Shown piece after piece: positions 7,828 to 16,356 of a DNA stretch of 64,000 nt. This stretch comes from CAWAVN01 sp963825075 (GTDB taxonomy: Bacteria > Planctomycetota > Planctomycetia > Planctomycetales > Planctomycetaceae), in assembly GCA_963825075.1 (NCBI GenBank), contig CAWGRX010000029.1, positions 112,395 to 176,394 on the forward strand. The letters are read 5' to 3'. The stretch's first letter is position 1, and every line of letters begins with the position of its first letter. Below the pieces are notes generated by a model. It had not been told where the DNA came from. It did not search any database and saw only the letters and a program-made list of their open reading frames with translations. Position numbers and translations under genes: made by a program.

Positions 7828-9694
7828 GTGAAACCCTTATCCTCAACCCAAACCTTGCCGTCTCGTCATCGATTCCCTTTCTTGATCTTTGTAATTGCAG
7901 CGATTTTCGCGGTTCTGGTTCTGTTTTGGCTTCATCACCGGCCAACACGAAATGATTCGAAAGTCGCCGACGTGGAATCGCCCCCAGATTCGGAAAGTCG
8001 ATTCCTCAATACGAAAACCGATGCGGAATACGTCGGCAGCGAGCGCTGCGTCGAATGCCATGCCGGAGAACTTGAGACATACCTTCACACCCGCCACAGC
8101 CGATCGATGTCCCTCGTCGATCCCGCGGCGGAACCGCCGAGTGGGAGATTTGAGCACAAACTCTCGCACCGGAACTACGTGATCGATCGTCAAGGGGAGC
8201 GACTCTGGCACCGGGAGTTGTTAGTCAACGCGGAAGGCCGGGAAATCGTCCGCGGCGAGTTTCCTCTGCGCTATGCCGTCGGATCGGGGAAATATGCGCG
8301 GTCCTATCTTGCCGAGGATGAGGGCTTCCTAATTCAATCCCCTTTGACCTGGTACGCGGCGGCGAAAAAATGGGCGATGTCGCCGGGATACGATTATCCG
8401 CGTCACGCTTCGTTTCAGCGTGTCGTCCAGCGGGAATGCCTGTTGTGCCATTCCGGGAATGTTGAGCCGCGGAACGCCCACACTGTAAAAGTGACCGTCA
8501 AGGAAGTCGCGATTGGGTGCGAGCGCTGCCACGGACCGGGATCGCTTCATGTGGCGCGACGAATGGAGGATGCGGCGACAGGAGAAACCGATTATACGAT
8601 CGTCAACCCTGCGCCATCTGACGCGGGATTTAGCCGAGGGGATCTGTTTGCAATGCCATCTTCAAGGAGACGTGGAAATCCTTGTGCGCGGAAAACGAGG
8701 CGACGACTATCGTCCCGGTTTGCGGATTGAGGATTTTCGATTGCAATATCGATTGCAATCGGGAGATGCCCGCATGGACGTCGCGGGACATTCCGAGCAA
8801 TTGCACTTAAGTCCCTGTTATCAAAAGTCGGAGTCGCTCACCTGCACGACCTGTCATCAGCTTCACTCGGAACGCAGCGAGACTTCGGCCGACGAACAAA
8901 ACCTCCGCTACAACGCGGTTTGCCGGACCTGCCATCAAATAGATTCCTGTGCAATGCCCCAAGACGCACGGCCGGAAATCTCACGAGACAATTGCATCCG
9001 ATGCCACATGCCCAAGACGCCCACGCGAGTTTCCCATGTCGCATTTACGAATCATACCATCGGCGTTTCCGACGCCGCGTCCCCACAACGTGGAATCCTT
9101 ATACCACTTCAGAACATGTCTCGCTTGTCAAAGCCCGATCGCGAGATGTCTCGCGGTTTGGCGATGTTGAATATCTACTTGAGACAATCCCAGAATCCCG
9201 CGATGCCGACATTTCGCGCGCAGGCGAAGCGAGCTTTGATCTCCGCGAGACAAAATGGTCTCAACGACCCCCGTATTTTAAGCGGTCTCGCGCTCATCGC
9301 TTTGGACGAAAACGATTGGCCTTTGGCGGAGGCCGTCTCGCGGCAGGCTTTACGCGTGCCAACGATTGATCGTCATGCGCGTTTGGACGCCGGGGAGGTG
9401 TTAAGCGAGATTTGCCTCACACAAAAGCGTCTGAAGGAAGCGGAACGGTGGTTGAGGGATTTAACCGCCAACCACCGCAATCCCCGGCATTGGCTGATGT
9501 TGGGCGACTGTCTGCGCCAACAACAAAAGTTCCCGGAAGCCGTCAAAGCCTTCGAGCGGGCAATTGAAATTGCCCCCGCGGACGCTGCTCCCGTTCATTG
9601 GGAGCTGGCTGCGCTCTACGAGCAGCTTGGAAAGGAAGATCTCGCAAACCAGCATGAGAATCTGGCGAGGTCTTTATCAACCATCGTTCCGTAG
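7828..9694 (+). CDS. Multihaem c-type cytochrome with TPR tail (frameshifted)
   Basis: Start GTG at 7828 gives a membrane-anchor/signal segment (FPFLIFVIAAIFAVLVLFWL), implying an exported protein. Seven CxxCH haem-binding motifs are visible: CVECH, CLLCH, CERCH, CLQCH, CTTCH, CRTCH and CIRCH. The C-terminal 200 residues contain tetratricopeptide-type helices (AEAVSRQALR, KEAERWLRDL, PEAVKAFERAIEIAP). One extra base (the G at 8611) splits the gene: removing it joins TDYTIVNP to RHLTRDLAEGICLQCHLQG and gives one 621-residue protein. Before and after the shift both halves are typical of planctomycete TPR-containing cytochromes annotated as cytochrome c554-like. Likely role: periplasmic electron transfer; partner unknown. 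Confidence 0.85.
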
Positions 9695-9739
9695 TCGTTT
9701 CACCCAGCCCAGCTTATTCTGTTTGCCGTGGTGAGGATT

Positions 9740-10211
9740 CTACTCCAGCTTCAATTCAAAGTTGTTTTCTTCCCCGGCTTTGACTTCAAATTTAAGCGGT
9801 GTTTGCGAGGGATCGGTATAAAGCCCCGGGACGCTCGGCCCGCTCTGTTTTTTCTGCACCGGGGCATCTTCGTCCACTTCTCCCCCGGCGGTGTAGCTAT
9901 AATCATCCGGGATTTCCTCGGGGATGTCTTCCGAATCGACGATCGTCACCGTGGCTTTATGCTTCCCCACAACGGCACCGTCGTTTGGCTCGAATGTCGT
10001 CAGGGTGAATTTCCCCTGGGCATCGGTAACGCCGTTGGCGGACGGTCCATTCTCGGGGATGAAACTGACGCTGGCATTCGGGAGCGGCTTGCCGTTTAAG
10101 GTGACGCTTCCCGCGGCGCTGCGCCGTTTCCGGAGGGGATTCTCCGCATCCCGAAAGAATCAATAAGAGTCCCGACATCGCGACGAGACAGGACAAAGTT
10201 CGCGGTTTCAT
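9740..10211 (-). CDS. Small lipoprotein with carboxypeptidase-regulatory-like (transthyretin-like) fold, frameshifted
   Basis: The minus-strand start MKPRTLSCLVAM...LLILSGCG is a lipoprotein signal with lipobox LSGC. The body, in the next frame, reads AAGSVTLNGKPLPNASVSFIPENG ... GKFTLTTFEPNDGAVVGKHKATV, the usual planctomycete one-domain beta-sandwich lipoprotein that often follows a DUF1559 gene. One extra base within about 10095-10130 separates signal peptide and body; repaired length about 156 residues. It lies directly downstream of the DUF1559 gene on the same strand, the common pairing in this phylum. Function unknown; presumed cell-surface. Confidence 0.75.
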
Positions 10212-10327
10212 AGAATTGTTCCAAATGAATTGAATTTAGAGGACGACCCTTTTGAAAAAGCCGAGCCGAACGCTCTCCGGGCATTCGGCTCTCGGCGTAG
10301 GACTTGCAAACTCGAGTTGAGGATCGG

Positions 10328-11287
10328 TCAGAATTGCCCAACCGTTTCATTACCCTGAATACTTCCCAAATAGCGATAGAGGTTTAAGTTGATGTTTTGG
10401 CTGACAAAACGGACGCTCCCATCGCACATCGCAAAGTGGCCACCCCCGACGTGGCGGCTCTTGAAGGAATAATTATCCGGCCAATTGCCCCAATCTTGCT
10501 GAAGCGTCCGGCCAGGTCTTGCCGGAGCATTCAGCGGAATCGCGGTCGTGGCGGTGCATGTGTTGAACCAATACCACCAGGTGTGGGTGCACCACATCGG
10601 AACGGCTTCCCCCATGGCAAACGTGTTGCTGGGACCGTCGGTAATATCGCGCAGCCGGGTCGAAATGGGGCGGGCTCGTCCTCGGCAAATGAATCCGTTC
10701 CCCAAATCCAAGCCGTTCCACGAATTGGCATAGCGTCCGACGCTTTCGCGGAAATGCCAGCGTCCCCACGCCCAATTATTGCCGGCGCACGCTTTGTAGT
10801 TTGTGACGGTGCGCCGGTTTCCCAGCGCGATGCCTTGGCGCGTGGTGTTGGAAGCATTGGCCCGGCTTCGCTCGATTCCGTTCGTTCCCTCGCTCGTCGA
10901 ATCGCTGGGACACAGATACGCCGGGATGACCCTCGTGGAAATGCGGCGATTGTCGCGTTCGTTACCTCGTTGGTTGTATAGCTTGTAGAGAGGTGCCTGG
11001 TCCATGTTCGGCAGAATCCGCAGCATCCAGCTCGCACCGTTCGTGTTTTCATTCCAACCCGCCCAACTTGTGTCGGACATCCAGTTAATGGGGAATTGTG
11101 AAAACTGATCGTGATAGTTGTGAAGGGCAAGCCCAAGCTGCTTGAGATTGTTTCGGCAGGTGCTGCGACGCGCCGCCTCCCGTGCCTGCTGAACCGCAGG
11201 CAATAACAGGGCAATCAAGATGGCAATGATGGCGATGACCACCAACAGTTCAATTAGCGTGAATCCTCGTTGACGATGTCGGGTCAT
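10328..11287 (-). CDS. DUF1559 protein with type IV pilin-like N-terminus
   Basis: 319 residues from the ATG at 11285-11287, preceded by GGAGGGA. The N-terminus MTRHRQRGFTLIELLVVIAIIAILIALLLPAVQQAREAARR-type motif is the prepilin cleavage/methylation signature (cleavage before Phe at G-F). The rest is the DUF1559 (SBP_bac_10) domain that occurs in dozens of copies per planctomycete genome, ending with the typical SFKSRHVGGGHFAMCDGS segment. Such proteins are exported and thought to form pseudopilin-like structures or act at the cell surface; no precise function is known. A frame extension upstream of this ATG has no ribosome-binding site and was not used. Confidence 0.92.
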   Translation of the reverse strand: MTRHRQRGFTLIELLVVIAIIAILIALLLPAVQQAREAARRSTCRNNLKQLGLALHNYHDQFSQFPINWMSDTSWAGWNENTNGASWMLRILPNMDQAPLYKLYNQRGNERDNRRISTRVIPAYLCPSDSTSEGTNGIERSRANASNTTRQGIALGNRRTVTNYKACAGNNWAWGRWHFRESVGRYANSWNGLDLGNGFICRGRARPISTRLRDITDGPSNTFAMGEAVPMWCTHTWWYWFNTCTATTAIPLNAPARPGRTLQQDWGNWPDNYSFKSRHVGGGHFAMCDGSVRFVSQNINLNLYRYLGSIQGNETVGQF

Positions 11288-11483
11288 TTCGTCCCTCCTT
11301 CGGAGACTATGAAATGAGAAAAGAAGACCTTCCCCCCACGGAAGAGATGTGAGGTAAGGATGTTGATAGGAGATTGAATGAAGTAGAATATTGAGGTGAT
11401 GTTGAGACGGGTGTTGTTTGATTAGAACAGATGAGACTGATATGTCAACTCTCCTGCGCATTTTTTTCGGTTGCGAAGTAGAC

Positions 11484-11570
11484 GTAGGGCCGGCTGTGCC
11501 GGCCTTTTGCTTTTTGAGACAACGATATTTGTCGCAGCAAATGGCCGGCGGAGCCGGGCCTACGCCCTAC
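11484..11570. repeat. Intergenic inverted repeat (GTAGGGCCGGC...GCCGGGCCTACGCC)
   Basis: Two GC-rich arms, GTAGGGCCGGCTGTGCCGGCC (11484-11504) and the near-complementary stretch at 11543-11570, can fold into a long hairpin. A single arm of the same family recurs at about 22912-22941 (GGCGGAGCCGGCCCTACGCC), showing it is a dispersed repeat. It lies between the RibBA stop and the DUF1559 start and could also work as a terminator for one of them. Confidence 0.6.
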
Positions 11571-11572
11571 GG

Positions 11573-12817
11573 TCAATCCGCGGAATCTTGGTTCCCTGCG
11601 GGGAGCAGGTGGCCTAGTTTGTCGCGTTTGGTGGCGAGGTAGCGTTCGCGGTGTTTGTGCGGGGGGGCGATGATCGGGACTTGCTCGACGACCCTGAGAT
11701 CCATGCCGGAGAGCGTGAAGGCGTCCGTCTTTTTCGGGTTGTTCGTGAGCAGGCGGATTTCGGAGAGGCCCAGGTCTTTGAGAATCTGCAGGCCGACCAT
11801 GTAGTCCCGGTGGTCGGCTTTGAAGCCGAGTTGCTCGTTGGCTTCCACCGTGTCGCTGCCTTTGTCCTGGAGTTCGTAGGCTTTGAGCTTTGCGAGCAAA
11901 CCGATGCCCCGGCCCTCTTGGGGCAGATAGACGACGACGCCTTGGCCTTCGCGGTGGATCATCTCCATCGCCAGGTGCAACTGGTCCCCGCAATCGCAGC
12001 GGAGGGAATCCATCAAGTCCCCCGTGAAGCACGAGGAGTGCATGCGGACCAGGGGCGGTTTGTCGGCGGCTTTCAGATCGCCCCAGACCATTGCCAAGGG
12101 TTCCTGGTTTTCGTGCTCGACGCGGTAGCCGATGAGCCGGGGGTTGCCGAACTTCGTGGTGGGGATGACGACGTCGGCTTCACGGTGCACCAAGCGTTCC
12201 CGGACCCGCCGATGCCTGATGAGTTCCTCGATCGTGATGATCGGGATGTCGTGTTCCTTTGAGATTTGGAGGAGTTCATCGAAGCTGGCCATGTCGAGCG
12301 TGGTCTGGCTGCAGATTTCGATGAGCGCACCGACCGGCCGCATCCCGGCCATTTGCAACAGATCGATCGTGGCTTCGGTATGACCGGCCCGGCGGAGGAC
12401 GCCGCCCTCTTTGGCCAACAGCGGATTGACGTGCCCCGGCCGCTGAAATTCCCCGGCGGCGGTTTTGGGGTCGCTCAGTTTGCGAATCGTGATTGCCCGG
12501 TTATGGGGGCTGACGCCGGTGCCGCTGTCTTTGTGGTCGATCGGGACGAGAAACGGGGTGCCGTGGGCCGAGGTGTTTAAGGTGTCCTGCACGATGGGAT
12601 GGAGATTCAAGCGGTCGGCGGTTTCATTCGTCATGGGCACGCAGACCACGCCCCGGCCCCAGCGGAGCATGAAATCGACCGTCTGGGCGGTGATCGTCTC
12701 GGCGGCACAGATGAAGTCGCCTTCGTTCTCGCGTTCCTCATCATCCACCACAATCACCAGCCGGCCGTGTTTGAGGGCGGTGAGAGCTTCGTCCACGGTG
12801 TGCGAGCGATTGGTCAT
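11573..12817 (-). CDS. ribBA: Bifunctional 3,4-dihydroxy-2-butanone-4-phosphate synthase / GTP cyclohydrolase II
   Basis: 414 residues. The N-terminal RibB half contains VVDDEERENEGDFICAAE, the acidic active-site loop, RRAGHTEATIDL and GALIEI. The C-terminal RibA half (from about residue 205) has the zinc-binding HSSCFTGDLMDSLRCDCGDQL cysteines and the VYLPQEGRGIGL motif. Together they make the two precursors of riboflavin from ribulose-5-phosphate and GTP in the cytoplasm. Start ATG at 12815-12817 (MTNRSHTVDEAL) matches the family N-terminus; a longer frame upstream is unlikely. No other rib gene is adjacent, so it is a dispersed riboflavin gene. I see no obvious FMN riboswitch in the 750 bases upstream. 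Confidence 0.95.
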   Translation of the reverse strand: MTNRSHTVDEALTALKHGRLVIVVDDEERENEGDFICAAETITAQTVDFMLRWGRGVVCVPMTNETADRLNLHPIVQDTLNTSAHGTPFLVPIDHKDSGTGVSPHNRAITIRKLSDPKTAAGEFQRPGHVNPLLAKEGGVLRRAGHTEATIDLLQMAGMRPVGALIEICSQTTLDMASFDELLQISKEHDIPIITIEELIRHRRVRERLVHREADVVIPTTKFGNPRLIGYRVEHENQEPLAMVWGDLKAADKPPLVRMHSSCFTGDLMDSLRCDCGDQLHLAMEMIHREGQGVVVYLPQEGRGIGLLAKLKAYELQDKGSDTVEANEQLGFKADHRDYMVGLQILKDLGLSEIRLLTNNPKKTDAFTLSGMDLRVVEQVPIIAPPHKHRERYLATKRDKLGHLLPAGNQDSAD

Positions 12818-12856
12818 GGTTGTGGCTACTGAGGAAAAAATGCGGGTTCCGTCTGA

Positions 12857-13025
12857 TTTTTCAACGCAAAGACGACAAAGAGAAGACGCAAAGGACGCAG
12901 AGAAAAGCAAAACAAATTGAAATAGGGCTCAGGCGGGGAATCGAAAATGAACTGCATGAAACGGAACGTTCAGTTTTTCCCCTTCGCGTTCTGTGCGTCT
13001 TCCCTTCGCATCTTTGCGTTAAAAT
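12857..13025. repeat. Long inverted repeat of the AACGCAAAG family
   Basis: The left arm (about 12857-12904, CAACGCAAAGACGACAAAG...GACGCAAAGGACGCAGAG) is largely complementary to the right arm (about 12985-13025, TTCGCGTTCTGTGCGTC...CTTTGCGTTAAAA). Such purine-rich elements with complementary ends occur in intergenic regions of many bacteria. The 756 bases between ribBA and the next gene (12818-13573) otherwise hold no credible gene, only short minus-strand frames without start signals, and a degenerate GGCTAGCGCC repeat near 13459. Confidence 0.55.
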
Positions 13026-13573
13026 CTTTGTTCTTTGAGGCTACGGGTTATTGTAGGTCTTCGGACGGCGGGGGCCAATCCCAGGAAAATCTTCCGGTTC
13101 CGGCAAAAACCGGATAACCCGCCGGGCCGAACGGTCAACTCTTAAACAGAGAGTTTTTCTGGAAACGCGACTGGAATGTTGACATTCCAACGGATATTGA
13201 TATGTTGAAAGTGGAGAAGCCGTCTTGTCTTCCGAGATGGGAACTCGCCTGATTTCTCCGCCAACCACGCCGACCCAACCAACAAAAGACCATCCGACAG
13301 CAAGCATACCGACAGACCCCAAAAGCGCAAAAAGCTTCCTGGGGTGACTGAATTGGCCGGTAGGCCGGTTCCAACACCTCAGAACGTTTTTCAAAATGTG
13401 AGCGGTTGGCGCTAGCCTCCGGTTTCGATGAAAGCATACTAACAAAATCAAGACCGGCGGCTAGCGCCTTGCCGCTCACAAACTAACCAACCAGAATGAT
13501 GGCCCCTCTCAAATGATTGAGCTGCGCCATCTCCCAAGCTGTTCACGAGTTTTGAAACAAGTGGGAGAGACAC

Positions 13574-16111
13574 ATGAGCCGACTGGAACGGAAAAGCCGG
13601 AAACTTTGGACGGGAGCAGGAGTTTTGGCCGCGGCCTTGGCATTGGCCTCGATCGCCTCGGCCGAGGAATCCGCTTCCCAGGTGCCTCGCGCGAAGGGGT
13701 TGGGCGATCCCGGCGCCTTGAAAGCCGTGCGAGTCGAGCCGACCGTGGCGGACAAAGGCATTACCATTCGCGGCCGGGACGCTCGCCAGCAGATTTACGT
13801 GACGGGCGAATACTCCAGCGGACAACTCCGCGACCTGACCCAGCAGGTCACATTCGCGGCCCAGCCGGAAGGCATCGTCGCCGTGGATGAGACGGGTTTG
13901 GTGACTCCCATCAAAGACGGCGATGCGACCGTCACCGCCAAGACCGATCAAGGTCTCGCCGGCCAGCTTGCGGTGCACGTGGAAGGCGTGGCCCATCAGA
14001 TTCCCATCAACTTCAAGAACCAGATCGTGCCCATCTTCACCAAACTGGGCTGCAACAGCGGCGGCTGTCACGGCAAAGCCAGCGGGCAAAATGGCTTCAA
14101 ACTCTCGCTCTTGGGCTTTTATCCCAACGACGATTACGAGTTCCTCGTCAAGGAATGCCGGGGCCGGCGGATTTTCCCATCCTCGCCCGGCGAAAGTCTG
14201 ATCCTCACCAAACCCACCGGCCAAACGCCCCACGGCGGCGGCAAGCGGATGGATGTGGACAGCTACGAATACCGCATTCTCTACCGCTGGATCGAGCAAG
14301 GCATGCCCTATGGCAGCCCGGAAGATCCCGTGGTCACCGGCATCGAATGCCTGCCCAAAGGCCGGGTGATGGACCGCGGCTCCGATCAGCAAATCACCGT
14401 GCTCGCGACCTACAGCGACGGCACGACCGAAGACGTGACTCGCATGGCCCTCTACGAAGCCAACGACACGGAAATGGCCGAGGCCACCAACACCGGGATG
14501 ATTAAAACCCTCGATCTGGCCGGAGAAGTCGCGATCATGGCCCGCTACCAAGGCCAGGTTTCCACGTTCCGGGCCACGATTCCGCTGGGTGCCAACGTCA
14601 GCAAACTGCCCCAGCCGCGGAACCTGATCGACGAAGCCGTCTTCGCCAAGCTGAAACTGTTGGGCATTCCGCCTTCGCAACTCGCGGACGATGCCACCTT
14701 CATGCGGCGGGTGTATATCGACATCTCAGGCACCCTGCCCACGGCCGAGGAAGCCGAGAAATTCCTGGCGGATAAAGACCCCAACAAACGCGACAAGCTC
14801 ATCGACAAGCTGTTGGATAGCCCCGAATACGCGGATTACTTCGCCAACAAGTGGAACCTCGTTCTCCGCAACAAAAAACGCCAAAACGAAGACACCGAAG
14901 GAACTTACGCCTTCTATCAATGGATTTGGAACAGCTTGTATCAAAATAAACCCTACGACCAGTTTGTCCGCGAAATCCTCACCGCCTCCGGCGATCAGAG
15001 CTACAACCCGCCGGTGATCTGGTATCGCGAAGTCGATGACATCAACGAGCAGGTGGAAGACACCGCCCAACTGTTCTTGGGCCTTCGCATTCAGTGTGCC
15101 CGTTGCCATCACCATCCGTTCGAGAAGTGGAGCCAGAACGATTATTACGGGTTCTCGGCGTTCTTCAGCCGCGTCGGCCGCAAGAACCTGGCCGGCAACG
15201 CCAATCCGCGGCTCCGCGAGAAACGCATCTTCCACAACGAAGGCACGGCGACCGCGCGGAACCCCCGCTCCGGCGAGAACCTGAAACCCACCGGCTTGGG
15301 CAGCACCGCCTACGAAATCGCCCCGGATCAGGACCCCCGGAACTATCTGGCCGACTGGATGGCCGCGAAGGACAACCCGTTCTTCGCCAAAGCCTTGGTC
15401 AACCGGTATTGGAAGCACTTCTTCAGCCGGGGCATCGTCGAGCCGGAAGACGACATGCGGGAAACCAACCCGCCATCGAATCCCGAACTGCTCGATGCGC
15501 TGGCGAAGCACTTCATCGACAGCGGCTTCGATCTGAAAGAGTTGATCCGCACCATCTGCCGGTCCAAAACTTATCAGCTCAGTTCGCTGCCCAACGAGTA
15601 TAACCTCAAGGACAAACAGAACTTCTCGCGGTACTATCCCAAACGTCTGACCGCGGAGGTGCTGTATGATGCGTTCCATCAGGTGACGGCCACTTCGCAG
15701 AATTACTCCGGCCTGCCCAGCGGCACGCGGGCTTTGCAACTTCCCGATCCGACCGTGGGGCCTTACTTCCTGAAAGTCTTCGGCCAGCCGCAAGGCGACA
15801 CGGCCTGCGAATGCGAACGCTCCCAGGAAGCCAACCTCGCTCAGAGTCTGCATCTCTTGAACAGCCAGGAAGTGCAATCAAAGATCAGCAGCGGCTCCGG
15901 CCGGGCGGCGCTGTTGGCGAACGACAAAAAGCGGCCGAACGAGGAACGCATCCGTGAACTCTACCGCTGGGTGTATTCCCGCGAACCGCAGCCCGAAGAA
16001 ATGAACATCGCCCAGGCCCATATCGCCAAGCACGAAAAAGATCCCAAAACGGCCTACGAAGACATTCTCTGGGCCTTGGTGAATACAAAAGAGTTCCTGT
16101 TTAACCATTAA
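13574..16111 (+). CDS. DUF1549/DUF1553 exported protein with cytochrome-like and Ig-like domains
   Basis: 845 residues with a signal peptide (LWTGAGVLAAALALASIASA). An Ig-like segment (about 55-145) precedes a cytochrome-like motif CNSGGCHGKASGQNGF (about residues 155-175) and HGGGKRMD; a second Ig-like segment follows. DUF1549 spans roughly 350-540 (LIDEAVFAKL ... RRVYIDISGTLPT ... SPEYADYFANKW) with the CARCHHHPFEKW motif, and DUF1553 about 590-845 (NPFFAKALVNRYWKHFFSRGIVEPEDDMR, NPPSNPELL). GGGAGAG precedes the ATG. These proteins are abundant and specific to planctomycetes and relatives, are exported, and may bind haem; the function is not established. It is followed by a cytochrome/WD40 gene that probably belongs to the same unit. 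A paralogue is at 53424. Confidence 0.92.
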   Translation: MSRLERKSRKLWTGAGVLAAALALASIASAEESASQVPRAKGLGDPGALKAVRVEPTVADKGITIRGRDARQQIYVTGEYSSGQLRDLTQQVTFAAQPEGIVAVDETGLVTPIKDGDATVTAKTDQGLAGQLAVHVEGVAHQIPINFKNQIVPIFTKLGCNSGGCHGKASGQNGFKLSLLGFYPNDDYEFLVKECRGRRIFPSSPGESLILTKPTGQTPHGGGKRMDVDSYEYRILYRWIEQGMPYGSPEDPVVTGIECLPKGRVMDRGSDQQITVLATYSDGTTEDVTRMALYEANDTEMAEATNTGMIKTLDLAGEVAIMARYQGQVSTFRATIPLGANVSKLPQPRNLIDEAVFAKLKLLGIPPSQLADDATFMRRVYIDISGTLPTAEEAEKFLADKDPNKRDKLIDKLLDSPEYADYFANKWNLVLRNKKRQNEDTEGTYAFYQWIWNSLYQNKPYDQFVREILTASGDQSYNPPVIWYREVDDINEQVEDTAQLFLGLRIQCARCHHHPFEKWSQNDYYGFSAFFSRVGRKNLAGNANPRLREKRIFHNEGTATARNPRSGENLKPTGLGSTAYEIAPDQDPRNYLADWMAAKDNPFFAKALVNRYWKHFFSRGIVEPEDDMRETNPPSNPELLDALAKHFIDSGFDLKELIRTICRSKTYQLSSLPNEYNLKDKQNFSRYYPKRLTAEVLYDAFHQVTATSQNYSGLPSGTRALQLPDPTVGPYFLKVFGQPQGDTACECERSQEANLAQSLHLLNSQEVQSKISSGSGRAALLANDKKRPNEERIRELYRWVYSREPQPEEMNIAQAHIAKHEKDPKTAYEDILWALVNTKEFLFNH

Positions 16112-16209
16112 CGATCAGGTCCGCCGCGCGGATCGGAATCAACCCAATCGCCGCGGGCGGGTGGCCCTCGTCCGTGGCATTTTCATTCCACGGATGGCCA
16201 ACCACCGAA

Positions 16210-16324
16210 AACCGGGGCTAGCGCCCTGCGGCTGATTTTTTTAACCAGAAGTTTACCAGATCAGCCGGAACGCGCTGGCGTCCGGTTCGCGAAAAATAGC
16301 CGCAGGGCGCTAGCCCCGGTTTTT
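16210..16324. repeat. Inverted pair of REP-like elements
   Basis: AACCGGGGCTAGCGCCCTGCGG at 16210-16231 and its reverse complement at 16299-16321 face each other between the DUF1549 and WD40 genes. Each unit contains GGGC-TAGC-GCCC, a 4-bp stem with TAGC loop, flanked by CCG/CGG. The pair could form a large cruciform. Other copies of the family are at about 26961, 27041, 31489 and 55669-55810. Confidence 0.75.
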
Positions 16325-16356
16325 GAACCAGAAGCTTTTTATAACGAGGAAATTTG

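Noticed and set aside
13041..13451. Minus-strand 136-residue frame with hydrophobic stretches
   Set aside because: It has no ribosome-binding site, overlaps repeat sequence and shows coding-unlike composition; treated as intergenic.
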